From NCBI RefSeq assembly GCF_050947875.1, contig NC_134570.1, positions 202,381,750 through 202,445,749 on the forward strand: 64,000 nucleotides of DNA, read 5' to 3'. The first letter of the stretch is position 1; each line of letters opens with the position of its first letter. Positions 34,481-44,046 of the stretch are shown in pieces. The DNA comes from Dermacentor variabilis (lineage: Eukaryota > Arthropoda > Arachnida > Ixodida > Ixodidae). A program made the translations under genes and the position numbers. The notes below the pieces were generated by a model. That model made no database searches. It had not been told where the DNA came from and was given only the letters and a program-made list of their open reading frames with translations.

Positions 34481-35790
34481 TTGGTGGAGATGCTGGGTAT
34501 TCCCAAGGGACCACGGAATTCGGCAACGGCCTTCACCTCGGTATTAACATTATGACGGAGGAGGCGGGACCTGCGCAAGTGGCGACAAACCAAACCATTT
34601 TCCTGGTGTATCCGAAAGACACAGGAACATTCTCTGGCATCGACAACGTCAACGTGGAAGATTGGATCGCCATGTATAAGCGTGTGAGTACCCGCAGTAG
34701 CTGAAATGCAGCTGTAACGTTGGCCAAGATGACGTTCTACTTGCAAGCCACGTCCAGGGTGTAGGTTGAGAAACACTAAAATGAGCTTACAAACTGGGAA
34801 ACCTTTAAGCAGAAGCTGAAGGACTTGTTTGGTCTTCCATTCGGGCGGAGTAACCCCGCTAAGAAGGACCTAGTGAGACGTGTGCAAACGCCCACGGAAT
34901 CCTAGGTCGCCTATATCCAAGACGGGCTCGCTAGGTGCCGCAACGCTGAAAGTGACATGTGCGAGTCGGACCAGGTAGGGCATGTTCTCAATGGTATCGC
35001 TGACGATGCTTTCAATGTATTAATTTGTAAGAATTGCGCTACATTGGGCGACATTGTAAAGGAGCGCAAACGCTTTCAGTAGGAAAAGAGGTACCGCACC
35101 TCAATGTTGCCAATATCGTTCACGCGCTTGCAGAACACAGCTCCTACTTCCACATGAGAGTACTGCATAACCCATTGACTATCCAATCAGAGAAAGTGAC
35201 ACGGTATGTTCGACATGAAATTGAAGCAATGCAACCGCCACCCTTTGTCCATGCGTCCAACGATTCCAACAGCCTACCTGCTGTACCACTTGTTCAAGCA
35301 ATATTCCCCCACGAACTCCGAAATCTCGAAATTCATTCCTTTAGCTCTATTGGCCCTTCACTCGCCCCTTCACGAGACCGCTCCTATTTCCGAAGTTTAG
35401 CTTCTCTTCGGCCACCCAACCAACTTTGCCCTTCGACACACTCCTACCACCCGCGACCAACAATACTACTGAGCATGCTCGCGGCATCTTCGCCTGGGCT
35501 CACAAAGCTTGCCAGATTGCCCGTTGACGGCTCATTGCCTCACGGGTTGCACACAAGGCGAGGTGGTACGACAGCCGCCACCGGGTCTATGGACTCTAAT
35601 GCTCTAATGACTCAGTACGCTTGTAGAAAGTCGTCAAAACTGTCTCAGGGTCACTTTAAGTACAGTGATGTGTCGTCCAAGTCTATGGACACCATGCCGC
35701 CATATCGGACTATCTCTAAAACTTTTCCCGCGCAACACAGGACCTTACAAAATCTGCGAGCGCGGTGAATCAGAATCAGAAGCAGTTATT
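34481..35790 (+). pseudogene. Gypsy gag joined to integrase C-terminus (element L)
   Basis: Gag: 34444-34704 includes IDNVNVEDWIAMYKRVS, the capsid opening, and further frames have NWETFKQKLKDLFGLPFG (about 34790) and CESDQVGHVLNGIADDAFNVL (about 34960-35030), the same family as the minus-strand gag at 19.1-20.1 kb. From about 35280 the reading changes to the region after the integrase core: a HSPLHETAP and FGHPTNFALRHTP stretch, then about 35700 LSLKLFPRNTGPYKI, the GLSEKL-FPRxxGPYxV motif of Gypsy pol ends. Protease, RT, RNase H and integrase core are absent, so a large internal deletion joins the two. It is inactive. Confidence 0.75.
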
Positions 35791-35929
35791 ATTTTCTTTA
35801 AGGAAAAATGGATTCCAGACAAAAAGCAGCTCATTGATCAGCTTGACGAGGCCTGGGGCCCTACAGGCAGCGACAACAGCGGCAAAAAAGCAGTGTATGT
35901 TGTACACCCGTACTAGAAAAAAAAGCAAT

Positions 35930-36370
35930 GCGAGAAAAAAAGGAAAACAAGAAAGAAACCACTCGAACCAAGCTGTGAAGATAGAGGAAAACGAAATTTT
36001 CATATACATACACCAATACAAAACTATATTGTACAATGACATATTCACACGTACACGCGCAAACACCCGTAGATGTGGCGCGCATACAACCATATATACG
36101 CACATATATATACATAAACATATATATACACGTAAATACAATACATTCAGATATACACACGCACATGACATATACACACCACTCATGTGCACACATGTAT
36201 ACCTTCCAGTTAAATATTTTATGAAGAATGAACTGTTACAAAAACGGAGAGTGAGTGAGAGAAATAAAAATGAAATTCGACGATGCCTGCAAAATCATTC
36301 CAAACTATTACACACAAAGCAATGCACAACGCCGAATACAAACTACAGGATATAAATCTGCTACCAATTA
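35930..36370. repeat. A-rich and (TA/CA)n low-complexity DNA
   Basis: Stretches of ATATATAC and ACACGC repeats give long but meaningless open frames on both strands. No coding signal. Confidence 0.7.
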
Positions 36371-37385
36371 AGATATTGTATTCAAGAAATGTTCCATTAA
36401 AGCACGTTTATTTATTGCGGGGCCATCAATTAAGGTTGCATTAGCGTTCAGGGTGTAAGGTATTACATACATTAGCATTTGTTGACCCTAATTCGTTCGA
36501 GATTTGGGAAGACACCACTTTTTTTAATTGTCGGGTGTTGAGCACCGGTAAGCGTTCTTTGAGCGCTGATATTGTGATAAGAAAGTTAATACGAAACGTG
36601 GCTTTAGTGGTGAATAAAGAAACCATTATGTGCGGTAGCATCACATTGACGGGCACAATTTTTAACCAAATGAGAAGCGGTTTGGAGTGTGCGCAGTACT
36701 CTTCGTCTGTAACTGTAAGAATTGCTTTTTTTTGCCCGCTCACATGTCTGTTCAGGTTAGTCAGAGATGCCGTGCGCCAAACAAGATGGCAATATGCAAT
36801 GTGTGATTGAAATACTGAAACCTATATCTGTGTTTTAATGTGCGTTAGCAGAATGCGACGACACCGGAAAAGTTCTCTTACAGCTTTTCATAAACTTAGG
36901 GCTACGTAGTTAGTGTGGTCAGTCCATCGAATGTGCTCATGAAATATAACACCCAGTGTTTTATGGTGTCTGACGACCTCCCTAATAATATTGCTTAGGT
37001 TAATGGTTAAGTTAGTCCCTATGTGACGATTTATAGCGCGGAAGGTACCAGCTTTTGACTTAGCTGTATTTATATTGAGATTGTTTACTTTAGACCAAAT
37101 TAAAAGGTTGTTTAAGGTATGGTTTGTTTTTGAAACGACTTCTGTAGCCGAAATAGCAGAGATAAAGAGAGAAGCGTCGTCGGCATAAATTACAGAATCA
37201 GCTTCTGTCGAAATTGTTACCACATCATTTATGTAGACACTGAATAGAAAAGGTCCTAATATGCTGCCCTGAGGGAAGCCACATTTCAGATAACCTTTGG
37301 GTGAACAAAAAGCGTCTGTGTTCACTCTTTGTGCACGGTCTTTAAGATATGGTCTAAACATTTGAAGCGTCCTTCCCCTCACTCC
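36370..37385 (-). pseudogene. Host LINE A, 3' piece: RT catalytic block to C-terminus
   Basis: This holds the second half of a LINE reverse transcriptase. ORF 36888-37382 opens with KYGVRGRTLQMFRPYL just upstream, then CGFPQGSILGPFLFSVYIND and VIYADDASLF, with the YADD pair intact, then KTLGVIFHEHIRW. ORF 36441-36743 continues with the C-terminal region. Its missing N-terminal half is at 41816-42393, on the far side of LINE B, and the reading picks up within a few codons. It is therefore the 3' end of one element split by insertion. Confidence 0.75.
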
Positions 37386-37456
37386 GTACTTATTTTTTCC
37401 ATTAATCTTTATTCAGACATATCCCCGCTTAGCCTGAAAGCGTTACAGTAGGGTGG

Positions 37457-39028
37457 TTACAAGCATGAAAAGAATACATCTTGATTCTCACTGCACACCT
37501 GTTTACATGACAGTCGATTCCACTGAGCGATAGTTTTAAAAAAAGAATTGGCATACAGGCCCGTCCAAGCCCGGTATTCTCTTATTTTGCACTGGTGCTC
37601 AGTGCGTGCCGACATATATGTTGGCGGTTTAAAGTACATTTCCCTATCAATTCCAGTTTTGTTGTCATAGATTTCATACAGAAACTTTAGCCACAGTTTC
37701 TTTCGGTGAGACGACAGGAATTCCCAGTTGAGCTCTGTTTTCATTGCTGTGCAACTGTACTTCCTTCCGTACCTACCCGAGACGAACCTGGCAGCTCTGG
37801 TTTGTATTTTTTCTAGTTTATCTATAAGACATATCTGTGACGGGTCCCAAAGCGTACAAGCATATTCCAGAATAGGTCGTATACAAGTTAGGTGCGCCGT
37901 GCTTGTAAGGTTAGAATTTGTGCATTTTAAATTTCTTTTAATGTAATTCAAAGCAACGGCCGCTTAGCCAACTACATAGTTCACGTGTGCCCGCCAAGAG
38001 CAGTCGCTCGACAGCATCATGCTCAAATATTTAGCCGTGGATTTATTACTTAATATATTATTCATTAGACTGTAGATGGCATCGATTACTTTTTTCTTCT
38101 TAGTAAACCGCACATGGACGCACTTACCGGTATTCAAATTCATTTTCCACTTAGAGCACCATTCGCAAATGCGATCCAGGTCGGCCGGCAGTTTGAGAAC
38201 ATCAGGTTCATTATCGATTTTTCTATACACAATACAGTCATCCTCGAAGAGCCGCATGTTAGAATCAATACCTAATTAAATTCATTAATATAAATAAGAA
38301 AAAGAAGAGGCCCCAGAACCGATCCCTGCGGGACGCCTGATGTGACCTCAAGATAATCTGAAGTAATGAATAAAGGGAAAATCAGACATCCGCCTGATCG
38401 TAGAAATTGCTACAAAGGAAACTCATGAATTAGTACCATTCAGGACCACACGTTGACGGCGACTTGAGAAATAGTTATTTATCCAGCGAAAAACACTAGA
38501 ATCTATATTGAACATTCGAAGTTTATGAAGTAGTAAAGAATGGCAAACAGCATCAAATGCTTTGCGGAAGTCCAGAAATATGCAGTCTATTTGTCCACCC
38601 AAATCAACTGCAGACGCTAGGTCATCATAAAATTCAGTCAGTTGTGTCGCACATGAAAACCCCTTGCGAAATCCGTGTTGTCTGTTTGTAAGCAACTTGT
38701 TGTCCATTAGATGTTTCATTATAGCCTTATATAATATGTGTTCCATGATCGTGCGCGAAATCAAAGTAAGTGATATAGGTCTATAATCACTAACTCCTTT
38801 TTTAGAGCCCGCATTGTGAATAGGGACTACATTTGCAATTTTCCAGTCCTGTGGCATCTGAACAGTAGTTAATGACTTGTGAAATATTAAGTAAAGGTAA
38901 AGCGAGACGGCTTGAGAACACTGTGTTAAAATTCTCGGAGAGATACCGTCAGGACCGATAGCCTTACTTTCATCAAGGTTTTTTAGCAGAGATTCAATGC
39001 CGTTAACGCTGAGTTCGATTGGTTTCAT
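37457..39028 (-). pseudogene. LINE B reverse transcriptase
   Basis: This is the RT of LINE B. ORF 38423-39028 (201 aa) has LLKNLDESKAIGPDGIS, DYRPISLTLISRTIMEHIL, RQHGFRKGFSCATQL and IFLDFRKAFDAV, in the standard order of RT blocks 1-4, with the first catalytic aspartate present. ORF 37964-38257 follows with RLFEDDCIVY, where FADD has become FEDD but the aspartate pair remains, and STAKYLSMML in place of the KYLGV block. ORF 37457-37951 is the C-terminus, with RPILEYACTLWDP and KLEKIQTRAARFV. Frame breaks at about 38260-38420 and 37955 show it is not functional. The motifs fit the CR1/Jockey group. Confidence 0.85.
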
Positions 39029-39465
39029 AAGAGGAACGTTGCTATTGAATTATTTTGGGCTCCATGCAGATTGAGAAAGAAAGACTTATTGGAAATATCT
39101 GTCTAGGCATGTCGCTTTTTCTGCATCGTCAGAAAGAATGCATTCATTGTAAATAATTTCATTTCTTCTAGCAGGATCAGACCCACATCCCTTCAAATAT
39201 TGCCACAACGGTTTAGGATTTGTCTTCATTTTGTCATTTAATCGTCTAAGATACTGTTCTTTTGCTTTTTCAACAAGCCTTTGTATTAGCGTGTTAATTA
39301 TTGTAGCCTTTTAAAACACGCGTGTGTTTTTGTTCTTTTATATCTTTGAAACACATGCCTTCGTTTTACCCTCAATTTAACCTCAATACACGAAAGGTGA
39401 TCCATGGTTTTTTATACTTTTGGAGTCTAGCCGATTCAATACTTGACACGAACTTCTCTGTAAGA

Positions 39466-40680
39466 TCAAAAGGTTTTTTTTTTAAATGTGCTCCATAAAA
39501 ATTCTACTTCGTGTTCCTCCGCAAAGCATTCAAGAACAGAAAGAAAATCAACAAGTTCTTTAGAAATTGATGAATAATCGCCCTTTTCAAAGAAGAAAAC
39601 TCTTCTACTGATGTACTTTTTTATGCGCTGTACTTTCGTTTTGATCTCTGCAACCACAAACCGATGATCACTGATACCTGGAATAAGATCAACATTGCCA
39701 ACTAATTTTGGCGAATTACAAAGGAGAAGATCTTGAGTACCATTAATTCGTGTGGGTTCAAGGACATACTGAAAAAAGGCAAAACTATCAACCAGGTTCC
39801 TCATTTCTAGATTAGTACGGTTTGCATTCATTAACTCGCATGTGCCATTTTCCGACTTTAGGTCGGGCAAGTTAAATTCACCCGCAAGCAGTATTATTTG
39901 GCCAGATACCTCCGAAACGATATCGTACAGCATTTCCAAAACACTGAAATCTGTGCTTGGTGATCGATAAAACGCTCCAGTGACAAAAGAAGGTTTATTA
40001 GCCAGTGTAACTGTGCACCAAACCGACTCGATCGAGTCATGACCGATGTTCAACATCGAAGACGAAAGGGCCGAATGAACTAATATAAAAACACCACCGC
40101 CATGACCCGGCCTGTCGTTGCGATAAGCAGTGTAGTTGCAGGGGAACACCTCGCTATCAGCAATGGATGGGTGAAGCCAGGATTCAGTACCAAACACTAT
40201 ATCTGCCTTTATTGACTCAACAAATCCAGCAAACTCATCTATCTTGTCGACTATACTACGGCAATTTACCACCACAATAACCAAATCACGATAAATAGAG
40301 CAAATATCATTTGTACGTCGACCTTTTGACAGGGCAATAGCTTCTTCCTTCTCATCGTCCCATGTAAACGCTCTGCCATTTATGATCAGTTTATCGTCCT
40401 TCAACTTAACCTTCTTTTTCTTATCCGCCTTCCTTATTTTGCCGTATTCCCAAAGTTTCTTTCGCACTGCTCGAGTTTCAAATGAAAAGTCCTGTTCTAC
40501 ACTGCAAAAGAAGCCCTTGAACTTGCTAGCATTTTTCAAAACGGCCATTTTTTCTTTATCGGATGAAAAATGTACAATTATAGGTCTTTTCTTCCGTTCA
40601 TAAAAGCGACCAATCCGATGGGCCCTTTGAACCGACTGCTGTTCGATCCCCAAATTGGTAGCGCAGATACCCTTAAGCAA
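39466..40680 (-). pseudogene. LINE B ORF1p C-terminal domain fused to endonuclease, 404 aa open frame
   Basis: One uninterrupted frame links an ORF1p-like RNA-binding domain to the endonuclease. Residues 1-80: LGIEQQSVQRAHRIGR, KRPIIVHFSSDKEK and QDFSFETRAVRKKL, the usual C-terminal ORF1p pattern. A lysine-rich linker occupies about 84-100. Endonuclease: NCRSIVDK (139-146), TESWLHPS (165-172, catalytic Glu166), YRNDRPGHGGGVFILV (186-201), GAFYRSPSTD (235-244), LAGEFNLPDL (265-274) and SDHR (337-340). The normally invariant Asp of GDFN is Glu268, which should cripple cleavage. The upstream frame (40690-41018) continues the same protein with one break near 40685. Confidence 0.8.
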
Positions 40681-40689
40681 GGCTTCAGC

Positions 40690-41430
40690 TCATTCCCCCG
40701 TTTCGGACCGATCATTGTCACCTATCCCGTAAAACACGAGGTTCAATCTACGGCTTCTGTTTTCGAGGTCTGCATTTTTCTTTTGCAGAATTCTTACTTG
40801 ATGACTCAGATACCTAATTACAGTTGCTTGTTCTTCTACCAACTTCATAACTTTTCCTATCTGGTCTAGGGTTTTGTCAAGCTTGCTGTCCATTTCAACC
40901 ATTTTGGTAACATCACTAGTTATCCTGGCATCAATCTTTTCTAAGTTATTCATAATAGCATCCTGTAGTTTCTTCATGAAATTCATTTCGCCTTTATCAA
41001 AAGGCCCAGGGTTGAGCTCAATGTTGCCGACCCGCCGTGGTTGCTCAGTGGCTATGGTGTTAGGCTGCTGAGCACGAGGTCGCGGGATCGAATCCCGGCC
41101 ACGGCGGCCGCATTTCGATCGGAAAGGAATGCGCAAACACCCGTGTACATAGATTTAGGTGCACGTTAAAGAACCCCAGGTGGTCGAAATTTCCGGAGTC
41201 CCCCACTACGGCGTGCCTCATAATCAGAAAGTGGTTTTGGCACGTAAAACCCCATAATTAATTTTTTTTTCAATGTCGCCGGAAAGAAGCAAGAGCAAAA
41301 CGAGCCATAAAACTTGGTGCACAAATAAACGGAAACGTCTGTCACGTCCAGTGCACTGTACTCGCGCTGTACATGCCACACTCGCCCGCGTGGGAAGAGC
41401 CAGCAACGCCATGACTGCTTTAGAAGTTTC
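40690..41430 (-). pseudogene. LINE B N-terminus: hydrophobic leader, 2A-like site and coiled coil, split by SINE
   Basis: Reading leftwards from about 41412, the frame gives a short basic N-terminus and a leucine-rich segment (VLWLVLLLLL) ending SGDIE at 41274. The SINE then interrupts. On its other side the frame resumes with NIELNPGP (about 41006-41028) and runs through a heptad-rich coiled coil with KLQDAIMNNLEKIDAR, DSKLDKTLDQIGK and RILQKKNADLENRSRRLNL. D(V/I)ExNPGP is the 2A consensus at which the ribosome skips a peptide bond; such sites are known at the N-termini of some CR1/L2 LINEs. One copy of the target duplication keeps Asp and the other has Asn, so the original site probably fitted the consensus. 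Confidence 0.75.
41030..41269 (+). mobile_element. tRNA-derived SINE (tick Ruka-type), with 12-bp target duplication
   Basis: The head (41034-41105) folds like a tRNA: GCCGTGG at its start pairs with CCACGGC at its end, with an A-box-like TGGTTGCTCAGTGG and a B-box GGGATCGAATCCC for RNA polymerase III. The tRNA-unrelated body has AGGTGCACGTTAAAGAACCCC, CTACGGCGTGCCTCATAATC and GGCACGTAAAACCCCATAA, which I recall as the abundant tick SINE. It ends in a T-run. TCAATGTTGCCG (41018-41029) and TCAATGTCGCCG (41270-41281) flank it with one mismatch. It is inserted in LINE B, opposite to that element's coding strand. It needs LINE enzymes for movement. Confidence 0.9.
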
Positions 41431-41450
41431 AATTAGGTGAACAGTACTAA

Positions 41451-41815
41451 CCTGCAGAAACAACAGTGGCGTAAGCTGCATGTCGGCAAGCGTGCCGGCT
41501 CTAAATCCCACGCAGTCAAGTTGCTGCGCAGCTATATAAGCCAGACCCGGTTCACGTGTTTAACAACGCTCGACGAGCCTTCCATCGACGTCATGGTCGA
41601 AGAAACCATCCCAGTGAGCCTTGCAGCGTTCTTCGTACAGCGATGAGCTTGCGTCGATTGTCGTTATGTGTCATGATGGGTCAGAAGATTGCTCGGGTCG
41701 CACGGATTTACCGCACGCCTACAAACGGTCGATGTGCGATCACCGTTCAAGAAGCAACTAAAAACCTGCAAAAACAACCGTGGCGTAAGCTGCATGTCGG
41801 CAAGCGTGCCGGCAG
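41451..41815 (-). promoter_or_regulatory. LINE B 5' UTR with repeated 50-bp unit and TATA-like site
   Basis: A segment containing TGGCGTAAGCTGCATGTCGG occurs at 41451-41502 and again at 41766-41813, 315 bp apart in the same orientation. Between them are CTATATAAG at 41532-41540 and the E-box CACGTG at 41553-41558. Repeated 5' monomers are known in some LINE promoters. The second copy ends exactly at the junction with host LINE A, marking the element's 5' end. Confidence 0.6.
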
Positions 41816-42393
41816 AATGTTATGGTCTAGAAAATCGAAAGCCTTACTAAAATCCTCAAACATTCCTAGTTTGAGAGTTTGTTTTCAATATTCTGTAAAA
41901 TAATTTCTTTTTGGACTACTAATGCTGATTCTGTAGAAAAAACTTTACGGAAGCCGAATTGACATGGTCATATTAATTGATTAGCAACAAAGAAGTTCTG
42001 CAAACGTTTGAGCAGAATTTTTTCTAGCACTTTCGAAAAAAGGGGTAGAATAGAGATGGGGCGACAATTACTCATGATGTTTTTCGAGCCTGACCTGAAA
42101 ATGACTGTAACGTTGGCCAGTTTCATTCTTGTAGGGACAACACATGATTCTAGTAAAAGGTTAATGATATGATAGAGGTAGTGCAAGAAAGTCAGCAACA
42201 AATTTTACTGGTTTAATTGTGAGGCCGTCTGCGTCAGAGCTGGAAATATTTTTTAAAGACGGTAAAAATTTCTCATGGATCTGTTGGAATAAGAAATACT
42301 GAGCTAGTTGTTTACTTGAAATAACAGAACACGCACCTTCGTTTTATTTTGCTGTTGCTTGCTAGGTGAAAAAGTTGTTAAAGCAATCGGCTA
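41816..42393 (-). pseudogene. Host LINE A, RT N-terminal half
   Basis: ORF 41968-42201 has RMKLANVTVIFRSGSKN and CRPISILPLFSKVLEKILLKRL, RT blocks 1-2. It continues leftwards in other frames with a GFRK-like block (about 41950) and a MFEDFSKAFDFLDH-like block ending at 41816, where LINE B begins. To the right it stops at the Gypsy LTR (42398), and resumes at 48073. An ADCFNNFFT segment lies beside that junction. Confidence 0.75.
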
Positions 42394-42397
42394 ATAT

Positions 42398-42867
42398 TGC
42401 CACATCCTCTATGGTCGCCGCGGGTAAGTGCCAGGCGATGAAAACAACGCTGAAGTAGCGCGCGGGTGGAAAAACAGAGACGACAACGACGTCGCGTTGA
42501 CTGCGCTGATAAAGTACCTTGCTGACTTTCTAAAATTATCTATATTTTCTATTATTTCATTTATTTACGTTAACATATTTTATCCAAATTCTTGACAATA
42601 TTCTCATCACACGTCTAAATTACAGTTCTAGCCTCACGCTCCACAATTTAAATCTAGTTTGGCTTTACTTCTAAGCATACGAAAAACCGCCTGCTTCTTG
42701 GCCAATCCTCCATAGTAATCCTGCTTTGTAATCATGCTTAACCAACTAGCCCACCAACACATGCTCAGTTCCCCCATAGTGGGTATGCGCCACTGTCTGG
42801 GACACAAGACAAAGTGCTTTTACACGTCCTGGACACCGGCTTTCCCGTCTCCTGCTAGGCTGTGTCA
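42398..42867 (+). repeat. 5' LTR of Gypsy H, with 300 bp absent from the 3' LTR
   Basis: It matches the 3' LTR over 42401-42515 and 42816-42867. The 300 bp between (42516-42815) are missing from the 3' LTR and are bounded by GATAAAGT (42508) and GACAAAGT (42808). Either this LTR gained an insertion or the 3' LTR lost 300 bp by recombination between the short repeats. The LTR ends TGTGTCA; TGGTGGTGGTGCGGGG follows as the likely primer-binding leader. Confidence 0.8.
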
Positions 42868-42896
42868 CTGGTGGTGGTGCGGGGTAGGATTGCCTC

Positions 42897-44042
42897 ATGC
42901 TCGGCACCCCATCGCGGAGCCATACATCGAACATGGAATCACCTGCCTTCGTCGAAACTCCTGTTCACCGGTACAGTCGCCGCCTGCTAGGCCTGACGCC
43001 CGAGTTCAACCCTTTGCAGGACCCTGCAGGAACGCGTCTACCTACTTCAGCCATGGATACTGCACCTCCATCACAGGTGACGCTACAGAATCCTAAGATC
43101 CCAGAAAGTTTCCATGGTGACGCTTTTGAAGATGCCCGAGATTGGCTGGAGCAATTTGAGCGTGTCTCCAGTTATAATGACTGGGGCTCCCAGCAAAACC
43201 TGCCTAATGTCTATTTTGCGCTTCAAGACAGTGCGCGAACGTGGTTTGTGAACCGGGAGAGAAGTTTGAACACATGGGATGCCTTCCGCACCCAGCTGCA
43301 AGACACATTCACCAGTAGCGAGAGAAGAGACAACGCGCAGCGCCTGCTCGAATCCCGTATTCAAAAACCAAACAAGAGCGTTGCCATGTTTGCAGAAGAT
43401 TTGACCCGCCTTTTCCGCAGAGCAGACTCTGAGATGGCTGAAGAAAAGAAGTTACGCTATCTTTTGCGCGGAGTGAAGGAGGAGCTGTTTGCCGGACTGG
43501 TGAGGAACCCACCGACGACAGTGGCCGAATTCACCAAGGAGGCTACCGCTATAGAACGGGCACTAAAGCACCGGTACCGTCAATATTATCGGACGAACTC
43601 AGCGGTGAATGCTTCAATTCTACCTGAGAGCTTCGGCACGTCTCTGCGTGAGGTCATCCGGGAGATTGTGCGAGAGGAGATCCGGCAGCTCGGGATTTAT
43701 CCTATGGCACCAGCGGTGGCTTCGGTCGCTGATGTCGTTTGGGAGGAAGTTCGCCAGGCCTTTTCGTCGCCCGACCGGCAGGCGGTGCCGCGACGACTAA
43801 CGTACGCAGAAGCTGTCTGTCGTCCACCTCCCGCGACTTCGATGCTGCTGACACCGTCAACCACTACGAAGCAGCCATCACCGCCACCCCCGACGCCATA
43901 TTTTCGACAGTCACAGCCACCGCCAGCTATGCCGTATCGCCGCCAGCCGATCGCTGCGCCTCGATCTTACGGCGAATCCCCAGCGGGCTACCCGATTCGA
44001 AGGACCGATCTGTGGCGCACCGTTGACCGCCGGCCGCTATGA
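42897..44042 (+). CDS. gag: Gypsy H gag polyprotein, intact 381-aa frame
   Basis: Gag forms the cytoplasmic particle in which the element's RNA is copied. The frame may start at 42897 or at the second methionine at 42933. The capsid domain is clear: PESFHGDAFEDARDWLEQFE (about 76-95), LQDSARTWFVNRERSLNTW, FRTQLQDTFTSSERRDNA, then RYLLRGVKEELFAGLVRNPP and a following helix with AIERAL. After about residue 230 it becomes a linker with REVIREIVREEIRQLG and ends proline- and arginine-rich. A CCHC-like CGEAGHVYRACH follows in another frame at 44047, so the knuckle is lost from this open frame. It lies just after the primer-binding leader. Confidence 0.85.
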   Translation: MLGTPSRSHTSNMESPAFVETPVHRYSRRLLGLTPEFNPLQDPAGTRLPTSAMDTAPPSQVTLQNPKIPESFHGDAFEDARDWLEQFERVSSYNDWGSQQNLPNVYFALQDSARTWFVNRERSLNTWDAFRTQLQDTFTSSERRDNAQRLLESRIQKPNKSVAMFAEDLTRLFRRADSEMAEEKKLRYLLRGVKEELFAGLVRNPPTTVAEFTKEATAIERALKHRYRQYYRTNSAVNASILPESFGTSLREVIREIVREEIRQLGIYPMAPAVASVADVVWEEVRQAFSSPDRQAVPRRLTYAEAVCRPPPATSMLLTPSTTTKQPSPPPPTPYFRQSQPPPAMPYRRQPIAAPRSYGESPAGYPIRRTDLWRTVDRRPL

Positions 44043-44046
44043 TTCA

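Larger units (their letters stand above)
37390..41815 (-). mobile_element. LINE B, nearly complete, inserted in host LINE A
   Basis: This is a CR1-like non-LTR element on the minus strand. It has a 5' UTR with a repeated unit, an N-terminal 2A-like site, an ORF1p-like coiled coil and RNA-binding domain fused to the endonuclease, RT with its C-terminus, and a 3' end at about 37390 with an AATAAAG signal. A SINE (41030-41269) interrupts it. Host LINE A coding sequence lies on both sides. I see no clear target duplication. Confidence 0.8.

Noticed and set aside
35034..35768. 244-aa plus-strand gene
   Set aside because: It overlaps Gypsy gag and pol-tail motifs that read in other frames; it is an out-of-frame artefact.
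35765..36355. 196-aa plus-strand gene
   Set aside because: Composed of A-rich and TA/CA repeats after the Gypsy pol tail; low complexity.
41034..41105. Functional tRNA gene
   Set aside because: Acceptor stem and B box fit, but the anticodon arm does not pair well and the sequence continues into a SINE body with target duplication; it is the SINE head.
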